64,000 nt of DNA, taken from assembly GCA_963969495.1 (NCBI GenBank), contig OZ018321.1, positions 188,819,485-188,883,484 of the forward strand, written 5' to 3'. The notes beneath the pieces are model-generated. The model was not told the origin of the DNA. It saw only the letters and a list, made by a program, of their open reading frames with translations, and did not search any database. The translations under genes and the position numbers were made by a program. The stretch comes from Ceratothoa steindachneri (taxonomy: Eukaryota > Arthropoda > Malacostraca > Isopoda > Cymothoidae). This document shows, one piece after another, positions 11,530-23,599 of the stretch. Every line of letters starts with the position of its first letter. The first letter of the stretch is position 1.

Positions 11530-12560
11530 ATTATTTTTAAGAATTGAATGATAACTTAACGAGAGCTTTGAGACTTTCAAAGAGGACAGATTGTAGGAGC
11601 TCGAAAGGCTGGAGCATCAGAAACAAAACTCGCTCAAATGTTTAATGCTTTCGGAGGATCTGTTTCTAAGCTCATGCTTGCTTAAGACAAACAGAGAAAG
11701 AATGGCTCCGAGAAAGGTAATAGAAGACGAAAGAAAATAGCTAAGTGATATAGATTAGAATTCTAAAGCGCACATTTTTGAAGAATCATAGGTGACTACA
11801 GATTATCATTAGTATTTAACCAGCCATGCATGTCTCGATAAGAACTGTTCGTCGCGAACTTCACGAAGCTTGGTATCAGGGAAAGGAAAAGGCTGCAATT
11901 GCCATACCTTTATTTACACAAATTAGCATGTAACGTCGTGAAAAGTGGTCTATAGACCGTAAGAATTGGAGAAATGACGAATAAAAGAATGTGATATATT
12001 CGGACGAATCTTCCTTTACATTATTTGAAGGTTCAGGCCGAGTTTAATTTTAGAAGTCGACTAAAGAAGCTTATGATCCTGTTCGTCTCATTAAGAGATT
12101 TAGGTATGGAGGTGGATACGTGATGATTTGGACGGCAATATCATCGAATTCTTTTTGTCTAGTAGCAGTGCTCCAAGGCAAGCTGAACTAGCAAGTCTAT
12201 CTATCAATTTTTGTTGACTAGGTGCATTCCATGGTGTAAATACTCTTTCCGCCTGTCGATGCCATTTTTTCAGACGATAACGCACCCATTCACACCGCTA
12301 TCACCGTTAAAAATTGTTTTTATATAAATATAAATGGAGCTGAACATTTGGATTGTCCTCCACAATCGCCAGATCTTGATATAATTGAACAATTGTTGAG
12401 TCAAGTGGAGCAACCAAAAGAAAACCGATCTGCTCCACAACCTTCTCTGAAAGAGCTGAACAAGATTTTGCTCGAGAAATGATAGAAATTACTCTAGATA
12501 CTGTCCGAGAGCTCTCTGAATCAATTTATCTGCGTATTGTATATGTTAATAATGCTATGG
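11530..12560 (+). pseudogene. Tc1-like transposase (DD34E type), heavily mutated
   Basis: Motifs appear in Tc1 order across several frames: TVRRELHEAWYQG with KPL-like text near 11850, RREKWSIDRKNW near 11935, VIYSDESSF (first D, near 12000), GGGYVMIWTAIS (near 12110), SDDNAPIHTA (second D, near 12275) and PPQSPDLDIIEQL (E, near 12365). At least six stops or shifts are present. Terminal IR on the left is at about 9838; see the element entry. Confidence 0.85.
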
Positions 12561-12589
12561 GGCCTCCTAATTTTTTTTTACTTCAAGAT

Positions 12590-13560
12590 TGGCTTACATA
12601 TCTTGAAAGAGGCTGAGAGCTCCAGAGCCCAACACGCAAGATCCAGATCCAAGCACCAGGGGAAGATGATGATGTCACCTGCAGTCCTGATACCTGGACA
12701 GAGACTGCGGAAGCAACTTTGGCCATAGTGCCCCACCCATCAAAATGGCTTAAAGTCCTTTTAAACATTATTATTTTGCAGAGGGGTTCGACCTCGAAGT
12801 GTTTCATCTGATTGCGCTGCATCTCGAAAGTGTATCCAATCAGAGGGCAGCAACCTAAGCGGGTGGGGAATGAACGAAAAAATCCATGAGAATTTTGCTG
12901 CTACAATAGCGCACATCTTTACATTTCCGGAAGATGTCTTTTATCATCTTTCCATGCAAGAGGATAGAGGTTGCCTGGTTGTAGAGACAACCAACCAACC
13001 TCATTAGCACGTTTATTTCCTACTAAACCTACATGCAACGGGACTAAGAAGAAGATAACTCCCGAATCACCCATAGTCGCAGATGCCGTTACTTCGCGTA
13101 TACTACGGAGTACGTTTTGTGGAGATTTCAATTGCTATCAAGAAAATTTAGCGCATTCACTGAGTCGGATGATATGACTTATTTCTTCAGTATAGGTACC
13201 AGCAAGGTAGGTTGTAGATGAAATGACAGCTGTTGTCGGCTTGGAAAGAAATTGGAGTGTCAGGTAGAAGAAACGCATCATGCTCTGTGCACGACATGAA
13301 GTCAATAAAATCTCTCCAGCATCAACCAACATTATTTAAACGTCAGTTGCCAACTGGATGCCAGTGCAGTAGATTAAGTCCCCCAAACGTAATAGACATA
13401 TGGATGCATTTTATTATTATTATTTTTAAAATTCTATTTTGGCAGCTGCCACCAAGGATTTGGTTTCGAGGCCCCTCCCTGTTTCCTCATTTACATGCTT
13501 GAACTTGACATCCAGCTGGTCGGCCAGTTCTTCGGCGATGTTTTATAAGGGGTAGTCAAC
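12590..13560 (-). mobile_element. LINE copy B, RNase H to C-terminus, decayed
   Basis: Minus-strand remnant of the same LINE group as copies A, C, D and F. Reading leftward: an RNase H piece (VPLHVGLVGNKRANEV, compare VPGHVGIAGNERADEG in copy A) near 13000-13060; a PLIGYTFEMQRNQMKH block near 12810 that corresponds to RIGHT...LM in copy A; and a C-terminal stretch near 12640-12700 matching the LSRY-KD region of copy D. Many frame changes. The right limit is uncertain. Confidence 0.65.
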
Positions 13561-15249
13561 GACTTCCCTCGAATAGATTAATCCTTTTACGAATTTTATG
13601 GTAAAGTGCGGAGTAACATGAACAGGGGAGCCAACGAGCGCCAGAAGAATACTCACGATGGCAACTTGAATAGGGTCATTTGTGAACCATGCTACAATAA
13701 GTAGAACCATGCTACAACCAGTAGAACGGATTACCGAATAATGTTTGAAGCTGGCGGGCTCGAAGACGCCGGGTATCCTCTATGATGGGCGCCGATGTGG
13801 CCGAGGATCGACCTACTTTGGTACTTGGTTTGACACTTTGGTTTTTAATCTATTCTTCCGTGTGAGCAAAGAGCCGGAAGAGAAATCCCTCGCCTGGTTA
13901 CCTACCGCATAGGCAGTTGACCCATCGTTCCCGGATAGAAAAGGACACCCCTAGCCTCCGCCTCGCCCTTCACCAAAATGGCAAAGGACTAGGCCATCTG
14001 TGGAGCTCCCGGGGAGGAGGAGAGCTCCCCTTCTTTTTGAGCCATTGGGGGATCTTATCTCCTTAAAAGGATTTCGCCCGGGAGCGGAAATATTTTCGGG
14101 GTTTCCTACCGAGTCAATGTTTTCTGCCGTCTGGGGGAAAAGGTGCTTGTGGCCTGCCTTAATCTTAAGACGAGCATCCATTCGGCCACCTCTTCTCGAG
14201 GCTTCAAGGATTCCCACCAATGGCTCAATAGTCTCGTGGACAAATGTTGATCTAAAAGTCTGAGGAATAGCGCGCTGGCTCCCAATGGGAACAAGCGGTT
14301 CTTTGGTCAAATCTGGACGGGGGGGGGGGGGAGCAGAACTCACTGTGTTTGGCCACTTCTTGCCCCAATTTACGCATCGGCTCTCGCAGCTTGCTTCCAT
14401 CGAGAGCGAGCGAGCCACTTGTTTGCAAATCTGTCTTGTTTACTGGTTCCCCGAGAAAGTAAAGTGGAAGGGGGGTGGGCACAACTGCCTTAGACAGAGT
14501 CGCCAGAGAGCAACTCTAAAGAAGACGGTAAGAGGTAAGCTCTCTTATCCAGAGTCGTAGGAGAAGGGAAGACTACATATCCGACGAAAACAGGTGGAAG
14601 GGTCTTGGGAGTAATCAAAGAGGGTACCTCTTCTTTTGATGTGAAACTGGCCAAAAGTGGTAAGGAAGGAGCCCCTCCACTAGTTAGATGCGCTTGTTTT
14701 CTTCAAATGCTGCATGTGAACGATCCAAATGAGCACAGTAAACCTTCTCTCTGATAATCTGAGTTTGGTTAAACAGTTCAAAATGGATAAGGCCATTCAT
14801 ATTCCACCAAGGAGGCAAGAGAATCTTCCGTGGATGAGGCCCATGTTTCGGATGGGGTATTGTCTTTTCTCCATTGTCTAAAATGTGAAAAATTATTCGG
14901 TAATTTAAGAAGTACTATTGGAACTCGAGATGGGTGACCAACGAGGGCATTATTACTCAGCAGAGAGATGGCAGTAGATGTCAGAGAGGAAAAAAAGAGA
15001 GGTGAGCAAAAATAGTGTAATTAGTAGAAGAATGAAAGTGAAATAATAAAGAGCGAAGGAATGGACAATGAATGAGTGAAGAGTACAGAATGAAACTAAA
15101 ATGACCATGATCGGTTTTTTAAAGAATTCCTAGCGCAATAGCAAAGAGGCCACATCACGCCGATTTTTTAAATCAAAGATGGTCGCTTCTTTCGACTACC
15201 AACAAGATCATAGCAACCGAAAACGCATAACATTCACTATCTTTAGGCT
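13561..15249. other. No certain gene; possible LINE ORF1 debris
   Basis: A 155-codon minus-strand open stretch (13951-14418) is proline/lysine/serine-rich and loosely resembles LINE ORF1 tails, but I see no zinc knuckle. A phrase near 13750 (GGCGGGCTCGAAGAC) recurs with changes near 23420, hinting at shared repeat sequence. A G run of 13 lies near 14320. A ~20-bp direct repeat containing GAACCATGCTACAA occurs near 13690-13720. Otherwise nothing recognisable. Confidence 0.4.
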
Positions 15250-16130
15250 ATTGAAAATATATCCCCCCACCCCCCCAAAAAAAACAAACCCACAAAAAAA
15301 CAACAAACACCCAAAAAGAAAAGGCACGCTCGGGCGCAAGAGAGGATCGCATTCCCCAAAGGCCCGAATCCAAAACCTTAAATTCTATGGATGAGGCCTG
15401 CATACTCCGGAAACTCAATAATTATACAGTCAAGTGTGCACGAACGCGTCCCGAATACAAGAGACAACTAGTAGCGACCGGCACGTCTCACTACCGAGAC
15501 AGGCAACATGCGCGAAGATCCCCAGACTGAGGGACCGAGCAGTCGTCAAAATAAAGTCTTGGGCAGCCCTACATCAAGTGGGGCTGCGTCTCGAGAGTGT
15601 GTCCGATTCGTAGGCGGCAGAAGATGACCTGAAGATGTCAAGACATTTTGGGGTTAGGACCACGGGAAAACTTTTTTGCGATATCACGCAACTGATTCCA
15701 GTCGGCCGTCTCCCATATTCTTTTTCATGCAGCGTGGAGGGTGGTTCTGATTACTGATTGTTACCCCATCCCGATGAGCCCCATTTAGAAAGAGATCCGG
15801 GTCGGGGTGAAGCTGTGGGTGGAGAGATAAGCTTCGACATAGCGAGAGACGCGGTTCAATGCCTGCTGGAGTTGACGCTCTAGATTTTGGCATCTGGGCC
15901 GTGCCGAAAGATCGGCCGAAAGATCGTCCACGTAGAGCGTAGCGAGAACATCTTCCAGCAGCAGAGATGTGATACTGTAGATGCTCACGACAAAGAGTGT
16001 GGCACTGAGGATACTTCCCTGCGGGACACACTTTCCTTCATTATTTATTATTTTATTTAATTTGAAAGTGTTTAAGTTGGCGACTGAATGCAGGGGTATA
16101 GTGGCCGAAAGTACCGATTGTTTCAATATT
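15250..16130 (-). mobile_element. LINE copy C, RT joined to C-terminus by internal deletion
   Basis: Minus strand. Around 15780-16030 an RT palm segment reads NEGKCVPQGSILSATL and the active site LYVDDLSADL. Directly downstream, near 15720, the sequence jumps to ETADWNQLRDIAKKF and then HLQVIFCRLRIGHTLE, which lie after RNase H in copy A. So RT thumb and RNase H (roughly 1.3 kb) are deleted. The 3' region (15260-15420) matches the untranslated region of copy A in content and order and ends in C/A-rich runs. Confidence 0.8.
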
Positions 16131-16214
16131 TTAGCCTACGTATAGGCTAACCTAGTTAAGAAAGAAAAAACACAAACGAAAAACACAACAAAAAACAAAC
16201 AAAATCCAACAAAA

Positions 16215-16885
16215 TTAAAAATTCAAGATCAGGTGCAGGAGGGAAGACCACTCCATCCTGCACCCACTCCCTTCATGGAATGGCTCCCTAATGCGGAGAC
16301 GCTTCAGGTTACTTCATGTCGTCTCCGAATCGGACACACTCGCAGCATGCACCGCCATTTGATGGAGCGCTTGCCAGTATTTTATTGCGACGACTGCGTT
16401 GTCCCCCAGCCTGTTCGGCACATTCTTGTTGTATGTCCCAGGCTGGGTGATCTTCGCGCACTTTCCCTCTCCAGGTACAAGGACGAGCGGGGACGCTACC
16501 GCTTGTCCCTTGTACTCGAGACTAGTTCGTGTACACATACTTGCAGACTATATGAATTTTTGGAGGAGGCTGGCCTCCTCCACTTTATTTGACTCTTTTT
16601 TATAGGTTACATGTTCCTGCGCCGGGGAGAAGGCGGGCCTACCCTCGATGCCAGAGGGCTCTTCATTCGTGTTGCTTTTTCGCTTATCTTTTTTTTGTGT
16701 TATTTGTTGTTGTTGTTTTTTAGTTTGTGTTTTAGCCTTTGTTCCTGTTTTAATCTTTTTTATTTGTTACTAGCTTTTTTTTAATCTACCCTAGTATTAG
16801 GATTTGCGTGAATTACGGCGAGTTTTGCCCTAGTAGGCAGCCGTCAGATGGGCTCTTAATATTTAAAAATTGCTCCCCCCCCCAC
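16215..16885 (+). mobile_element. LINE copy D, C-terminal knuckle and 3' end
   Basis: Plus strand. The open stretch 16233-16592 starts within the region after RNase H and includes TSCRLRIGHTRSMHRHLMER and the knuckle YCDDC...VRHILVVC. It is about 70% alike by eye to copy A. A T-rich untranslated region follows and ends with GTCAGATGGGCTCTTAATAT near 16870, the same terminus as copy A. It lies head-to-head with copy C, about 85 bp away, and its 3' end faces the 3' end of LINE E. Confidence 0.82.
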
Positions 16886-17079
16886 CCCCACCCGTACTCG
16901 GAATTGCCGATCACGCAGAAATTCAGACACGGACATTGGGAGGCATCCCTCGTTCCAACGGAGAGTAAAAAGACAATTGGAGGTATTTTAAGGTTTTTGT
17001 TTAAGGTAAGGAACCAATGGGTTGCTGCCCAATCCAAGTGGATTCTATATGGCAGCTAGGATAAAACGAGGCAAATCAT

Positions 17080-20000
17080 CTATAAAAGGTGGAGGAGACA
17101 ACTTTGTGACAAAAATTTAAAAAACGACGGGTTAAAAGATTCCTCCGCCAATATGAATCGAAGATGGGTGTGTTGAGGAATAGTTAAAAGGGTCGGGAAA
17201 CAGGACAACCGGAGAATGGCGAAATGGCTACAATCCAATAAAACCGATTGGTCCCCACCGCAAAAACGACAGCAAGGGCTGATATGAACATCCCCCGAAA
17301 CAAGATGGCCATGAGTAAGTCTCGTGTGGCCAATGCGAACTCGGCAAAAGGCCACCTCAAACGACCGCATTCTGTGACAACTCGAGGGCCAAGAGCGAAT
17401 AGAATTTTTAATTTTGTATAGTTTGGATGATGAACAGTCATCTCATATATTCTGCCACAGTTGAAAAATATATTTTCTTATTGAAGGAAAGTAGTCCCTA
17501 AAGTAAAGAGCCGAGTTCTTAGGGGACACAGAATGTGCTGAGCGGGCCAGCCGATCAGCCCTCTCGTTGACCAGAACTCCCACATGCCCAGGGACCCAGT
17601 AAAAAATAATTCTATATCGGGACGCATTTTGGATCAGCCAGTTTCAAATTTCTGTGACTAGGGGATGGGATGCATTAAAAGATCTAATTGACTGTAAGAC
17701 ACTCCTTGAGTGGAAAAAAATGACAAAATTACTAAAAGGTAAAATTTGGATGAGTCTAAAGGCGAAAAGGATTACTGAGAGTTCAGCGGTAAAAATGGAT
17801 GCTGCTGGCGGCAAAGATAGAGTTAAGAATTCTCCTCCTGGGTAAATGGCTGCGGCACCCACGCCACCGTCCGACTTAGAGCCATCCGTGTATAGTGGGC
17901 CGCATTGTTTGTGCGATATCGAATGCTCTAAGAACAGGCTTTTAATGATGCGAGGGTCCATGGAGGACTTCTCCAGTCTCCACATGTGGTACATACTGTA
18001 GGGAGAGGAGCACGCCAACTAGGGGTCAGTAAGAATGGAAGGGTAAGGACCCTTGGAACACACAGGTTAGAGAGATGATCACCTGTGCGAAGGTTCAAGG
18101 GTCGGGGTAAAGATGGCAACTTATCATATGACGCCGTTGATTCGGAAGCATACAGGCATCTGTAGACCTCTGATACAGGGGCTTGCTGTACTCGGCAGAG
18201 GTATCGCATGCAGATTTGAAGTCTATGGTAGGGCAAAGGGAATACCCACTCTCGCAGTAAAGGTTGTTGACAGGAGAAGTACGGAAGGCTCCACTGGATA
18301 GACGAACTCCGAGGTTTCGAATGGGGTTCAGCATTTTAAGGGCTGAAGGGGAAGTCGATGAGTAAATTTGACAGCCATAATCCAATTTGGATTCGACGAG
18401 GGCTGTGTATAATGTCCACAATGTTTGTCTGTCGCTACCCCACGAAGTGTGTGAGAGGACTTTCAAAATGTCTAGAACCCGCAGACAGCCCGTTCGAAGT
18501 CGGCGTAGGTGTGGTAACCAGGATAACTTTGGATCGAGAGTTACGCCAAGGAACCGAAACTCGGAGACAAACTCTATATCTTCGCCTTGTAGGGAGATAG
18601 ATGGCGGAACAAGAACCCCCCTGCCCCGGTAAAAATACATTGCTTTGGTTTTGTTCATGGAAAAGCGGAATCCCTTAAGTTCTACGCTTTGGCGTACAGC
18701 ATCAACCGCCAGTTGTAGCCGACGCGCTGCTGATGGAAGGCGAGGTGAGGAACAGTATAGTGCTAAATCATCGACAAACAGAGTTGCCGATACACCCTCT
18801 GGAAGAGACGAAATAATATCATTGATGGCAATTATAAAACATAAGACACTTAAAACACTGCCCTGAGGAACTCCCTCCTTTTGGGGTTGCAGGTCAGAGT
18901 ATGCGTCTCCAACACGTACCTTGAAAGATCGAGATGCTAAAAAACTTGGAATTAGTGACGGTAAAAGGCCTCTCATCCCCCAGACGTATAGCTGCTTCAA
19001 GATGCCGTATCTCCATGTTGTGTCGTAGGCTTTCTCAATATCGAAAAATATGGCCAGGACTCGGTGCTTTAATGAGAAAGCTTTCTGGACCAATCCCTCG
19101 AAACGTACTAGTAGGTCAAAGGTACTATGACCTTTGCGGAAGCCACATTGAAATGGAGAGAGAAGGTGATTGGTTTCTAGGAACCAGTTTAGGCGCTCCT
19201 ATATCATTTTTGCAGCAACTTACTCAAACAGCTGGTGAGAGCTATAGGGCGGTAGTGATCTGCGTCCAACCAGTCCCTGCCCGGTTTGCCAAAGGGAAGG
19301 ATGATCCCAATGCGCCATGATGAGGGGTAAAAACCCTTCACCCATATAAGGTTGTACAAATCGAGTAAGAAGAGAGTAGAGTGTGGATGTAAGTGCCGAA
19401 TCATATCGAAATGGATCTCGTCAAGGCCAGGGGAAGTAGATCTGCAAAGGGACAAAGCGCTATGCAGCTCATGGATGCTGAATAAAGCGTTATATGGAAA
19501 GTTAGATTTTGTTGTGGAGTTGAGAGAATGAGATTCTTCCTTTGATTTGTAGGATAGAAAAGCCTTATCGTAACGGCTGACACTGCTGACGGCGTGGAAA
19601 TGGTCAGCAAAAGCATTGATGACCGCCAACCGTCATTCTTCAAGGAACCGTCTAAGTTGAGTGTGGGGGTATGATGATTAGCATAACGGCCCCTGATCTT
19701 ATTAATTCTCTTCCAGGAAATCGATGAAACGTATCTGCGCCATGAATTTCGGCGAGCCTGACGAAGCGTTCTTTGGCGAAGCGCACGAGCTCGGTTTCGG
19801 TCGACCTTGTTGCACAAAGTTGGGTTCTTTCGGAATCGGGCATGGGCTAACTTGTAATTTGTGATAGCTGTTGCACACGTCGAGGTCTACCAGGGCACGG
19901 TTGAGCGGCCCGTGACAGGTCGCCTCCGTGGGATGGTCTGTGTTGCTGCATTGGAGATAGTCGATGTAAAGTATTCTACTGCCGCGTCCACTCCATTGAA

Positions 20001-20720
20001 GGTCCCCAAGGATGCATTTGTGAAGGACGCCTCTTGAAAACATTCCCAATCTGCATGACCTAAGTTCCACTTAAGGGGCATGGTTATATGAAAGCTAACT
20101 TGAAGGGCCGATAAGACAATAGGAAAGTGGTCACTCCCATGGAGATCGTCAAGAATTGAAAATCGAAATTCCGTGAATAAATCAGGAGAACAAACAGACA
20201 GGTCAACACAGCTAAAAGAGTCCGTCTGGGCATGATAAGAGGTAAAATCGCCAGTATTTAAAACACAAAGAAGGTCAGATAATAAAAGAGACTCTAAAAC
20301 ACTGCCTTTGGCATTTCGAGTGATGTCACCCCAGTATGGGTGACGGGCGTTAAAATCTCCTAGTAATAAGAATGGAGAGGGCAACTGGTCTATAAGTTCT
20401 AAAAGGTCAGATCTTGACAATGATAAACAAGGGGGTAGGTAAATAGAGCAAACGGTAAAAAGCTAGGTAAGAAAAACCCTCACGGCAACAACTTGGAGGG
20501 TAGTATGTAGCGGGATGGGAGAAACATGGTGGGATAGAGATACCATGATTGACACCCCCCATGAGCGGAGCTTCCAGCAGGAGCAATAGAATTGAAAGCG
20601 AGAAAGCCGGGTACCGGTGAAAAGGGCCGCATACCCAGTTTATTCTCCTGAAGACAAATAACAGTGGGTTGGATAGTCGTCAAAAGAATTTTGAGTTCTT
20701 CCCACTTTGGAAGAACGACT
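17080..20720 (-). pseudogene. LINE E ORF2: endonuclease, RT, RNase H
   Basis: Polyprotein for target nicking and reverse transcription. Endonuclease: PTVICLQENKL (near 20660), LLGDFNARHPYWGD (near 20350) and GSDHFPI (near 20130). RT: SPGLDEIHFDMIRHL and ADHYRPIALTS (19629-19204), then IFFDIEKAYD, EGVPQGSVLS and the active site TLFVDDLAL (about residue 106 of the 19093-18095 stretch). RNase H: LYTDGSK, FTAEL, then FFHSRSVLQSI (H where D is usual), and WVPGHVGVLVNERAD near 17570. Final knuckle: CCRFCGG...LLDCSHF near 17250. At least five frame changes separate these blocks. Confidence 0.9.
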
Positions 20721-20748
20721 TGGCAATTCCATTGTAAAATGGAAGATA

Positions 20749-22455
20749 TTATGTGTGACGATTAGATACCACTGTAGATATATTTTTCTCTTTTGAGGCC
20801 GATATTGTATTTGAGGTTCGTCCCAAAGAGCTTGGAAGACGGAGAGCTGATTTTGAGGAGCCTGCTTCTGCAGAGGGAGAGATCCTAGATGGAGCAGTAA
20901 CTAGGGCTTTTTTCGTGGGTTTTGGAGAACCAACCGAGGTCCTTGATTGTAATTCGGGCTCACAAAAAGGCGGAAAAGGAAGATCGAGAAAGAATTTTTG
21001 GTCGGTAGATCCGGATTCATGGGTCGACGGTATTTTCGGTGTCTGAGGAGTTGGTCCAACCACCGCGATTGGTGATGTTGGAGTATCAACTGCTTCCATC
21101 GGATCATGTTTTGAAGGGTGAGCGAAACGAAGAGGTGATCTGAGCGAGGTGTGTGGAGCTGGGTGTATATCTGCCATCGTTTGGATCAGGATAGAGCCTA
21201 AGTCCTGTGAAGGGCGGGACGAACTTAAGGGCATAGAATGTTCAGCCATAGGGAGGAGTCCATTGAAGATTCCCAGGGCTCGGCCGAGTCAGCTTCAGAG
21301 GCTGCCCTCTTATTGGTGGTCGATGACCCAGGTGAGGAATCCTTCCTCTTCCCACTGGGCTTTGGGTCTCGGGGCCGGGTGGATTAACCTTCACTGGTTG
21401 ATGTTAAGGATTCTTTCAAATAGCGTCTGATGTCCTCAAGTGTCTCACCTTGAGCGTCTCTCCCAGCTAGAGCTGCTGGAGAGAGTGGGGCTACATTGTT
21501 TATCTCAGTGTGAGAGCGATGCTTCGACTCCATATTCTGAATGTTTCCGACGCTGCGAATAGATGTAGGGTGAAGTGCTTCAGGCTGGTCGGAACTCGAG
21601 CGTGATGGTTGGTTTCGATCAACGTCACTTAAAACGTCAGAGAAGAGCCGGCCGTGTGGTGAGGTTTGTGCTCAAGCACGCTGGCGGGCCTCTCTTATAT
21701 CTAGACGCAGGGAATCGCGCAAAGCGACCACCTCCTTTTCATATAAAAATATAGAGCAGTTTTAACGCAGCACTGTGGGTATCTCCGCAGTTGGCACAAC
21801 GGGGTGTTTTGATGCATTTGGGGCCATGGTAGTCAGAGCTACAATTCACGCAAGAGCGAGGGGGCCGACAGGCACGGCCAACATGTCCAAATTGATTGCA
21901 ATTGAAGCAGCGTCTGGGTAGTTCGTTGTAGGGACTTGCCGGGACACGAAGGTACCCAGCTTTAATATACTGCGGCAGTTATTGTCGTTCAAATGTTAAA
22001 ATCAGTGTGGCGGTTGAGACTTTAGTGGGGCCTAATGTTTTAGTTACCCTGTGTACGTGTGTGACACGTTGGGTACTAAGCTTACTCTGAAGACGGGTGA
22101 GGTCGTAGTCATTTAGTTCGTTTGAATGCACGACACCTTTGACAAAATTCAGACGCGGATGGGGCGAGACAGTTATTGGAATTTCAGCTATCGAAGATAG
22201 ATTTCGCACAAGGTTGTGTTGAGAGTGGGATGACACCTCGACTACGAAATCACCACTACCTCTTGACCACATCCAGCAGGATTCACCACAGCGGCACTCA
22301 AAAGATTCATTAACGTCTACTTCGTTGGAATAGGGGTCCAACGAGCGAGGGAAGGCTGAAAGGGGAGCTAAGGAACGTTCGGCATGAGAACCCTTACGAG
22401 AAGGGAAGGTTTTAGGTTTATAGCTAGCCATTGCAAAAAGAAAAAAACTTTGCAT
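20749..22455 (-). pseudogene. LINE E ORF1: gag-like RNA-binding protein
   Basis: This would coat the LINE RNA. The N-terminal block (22455-21979) is one open stretch of 158 codons including SSIAEIPITVSPHPRLN and VVHSNELNDYDLTRLQSK, a typical gag-like fold region of I/Jockey LINEs. After a stop (about 21978) come zinc knuckles at about 21880-21780: CFNCNQFGHVGRAC (C-x2-C-x4-H-x4-C), then CVNCSSDYHGPKC and CANCGDTH. The C-terminal part (21249-20749, 166 codons) is proline/serine-rich and disordered-looking. Stops between 21250 and 21780 show decay. The start at 22455 gives MQSFFLF; a second ATG at about 22431 (MASYKPKTF) is equally plausible. Confidence 0.85.
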
Positions 22456-22470
22456 TCTCTCTCGGGACTC

Positions 22471-23590
22471 CCCACCATGGAAGCCTACAAGGGCCCGGCA
22501 CTACTTCAACTCTAAATTCGGTTACGTCCGGTATGTCCTCTTGGAGAATGGATACGGATCCACCACACCATCTTTAGAAACCTAAGAGGCTGCCCGAGTT
22601 CTCCTACGCGCGGAGAAAAGGGGCCAACGATGGGTTTCTCCTTGGGAATTCGGTAGACAAAGGCGGTGGAGATGCCCAGCCTCTTTCACCTTCATGAAAG
22701 AACAAGTCGGAATCAATCCATACAACGAGCAGAGGTCTCGTATCCATAAGGACCACTAGATAGGTGAAGGAAGAGGGGGAAATAAAGGGCAGTTGAATAA
22801 CGTAATAGGGGAGGAAAGAAAGAGGGGCATGTTAAAAGTCTTATTGGCAGCACCATGGGTCCCCTAAAGGGGCCAGAGCTGACCTTTCTCCCCACGAGAA
22901 GGCCAGAGCCTCTCTGGGAACACTCCTTGAAGAAAAGATCCCAGGGAGGGAGGGGGGAAGTATTTTAAGGTGTTGATGAAGACCCGTGAGAGAGCCCCAG
23001 TTTCTCGAGGCAGTCAAGTAGAGGTACCATTGCAAACCACAGCCTTCGCCTTCTTTATGGCTGACGGAGAGGTGAGCTATGTACATGGTCAGGTCAACTC
23101 TGCCTAGGTTACCCATGATACAGTTGGCACCCCTTGCGCTGTGGGCCGGAAGTGAGTGCTGCTCCGCCGGTACTTGGTGTAACAGTCTAATGGGGAACCC
23201 ACTTGCGGGAGGGTAGCATGCAGTGTTGTCAGCACAGGTGTGCAATTTAGTTTCAGGAGAGCATTCATTTGATATTCTGGATCTGATTGACTACACTAAT
23301 CAAAAGGGAAGTCCCTGGTTCTCTACCGAGCAACTCACCTAGATTCTTGAGCTGATGGACCATGCATCATTCAGACAACCTTGTTTCAACACTCTCGTGA
23401 GTAACTAGGAACCGCTTGAAGCCGGCGGACTCGAAGACCAAAAGGCAGTTTCCCAATTAGTGGCCCCTATATCCTCTTGGCTCTTACTTTTTCACAATTT
23501 AAGTCCAATATTATAAACTTTGTCGACATCATTCTCAAAGAATTCTCGACTGGATACTTTTAAAACACGCAAGAACAAGGTAATAACATA
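22471..23590. other. No recognisable gene, possible LINE E 5' region
   Basis: Moderately GC-rich sequence just upstream of LINE E on its strand. Minus-strand open stretches (22841-23245) carry no motif I recognise. It may be the 5' untranslated region of LINE E or unrelated repeat. Confidence 0.4.
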
Positions 23591-23599
23591 AACGGTGAT

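Larger units (their letters stand above)
9834..12590 (+). mobile_element. Tc1-like transposon interrupted by a LINE
   Basis: The left end near 9838 has a Tc1-type terminal sequence (GGTTGGCCAAAATAATGC). The transposase body is at about 11530-12560. Between them sits a separate 5'-truncated LINE (9975-11247), which accounts for the excess length. No matching right inverted end was found; the right side is cut near 12580, where a minus-strand LINE fragment begins. Reading the two halves as one element is an inference from order and distance. Confidence 0.6.
17060..22470 (-). mobile_element. LINE E, the most complete LINE in the window (~5.4 kb)
   Basis: Minus-strand non-LTR retrotransposon with two ORFs in the expected order: ORF1 with zinc knuckles (22455-20749), and ORF2 with endonuclease, RT, RNase H and a C-terminal knuckle (20720-17080). 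ORF1 knuckles plus RNase H point to an I/Nimb/R1-like clade. It is related to, but distinct from, copies A-D and F. Several frameshifts interrupt both ORFs, so this copy is not competent as it stands. The exact ends are uncertain: the 5' untranslated part may continue into 22470-22700, and no poly(A) tail is clear at the 3' end. Confidence 0.88.

Noticed and set aside
13951..14418. 155-codon minus-strand frame as a host gene
   Set aside because: Low-complexity and basic/proline-rich; at best LINE ORF1 debris; no start context or motif.
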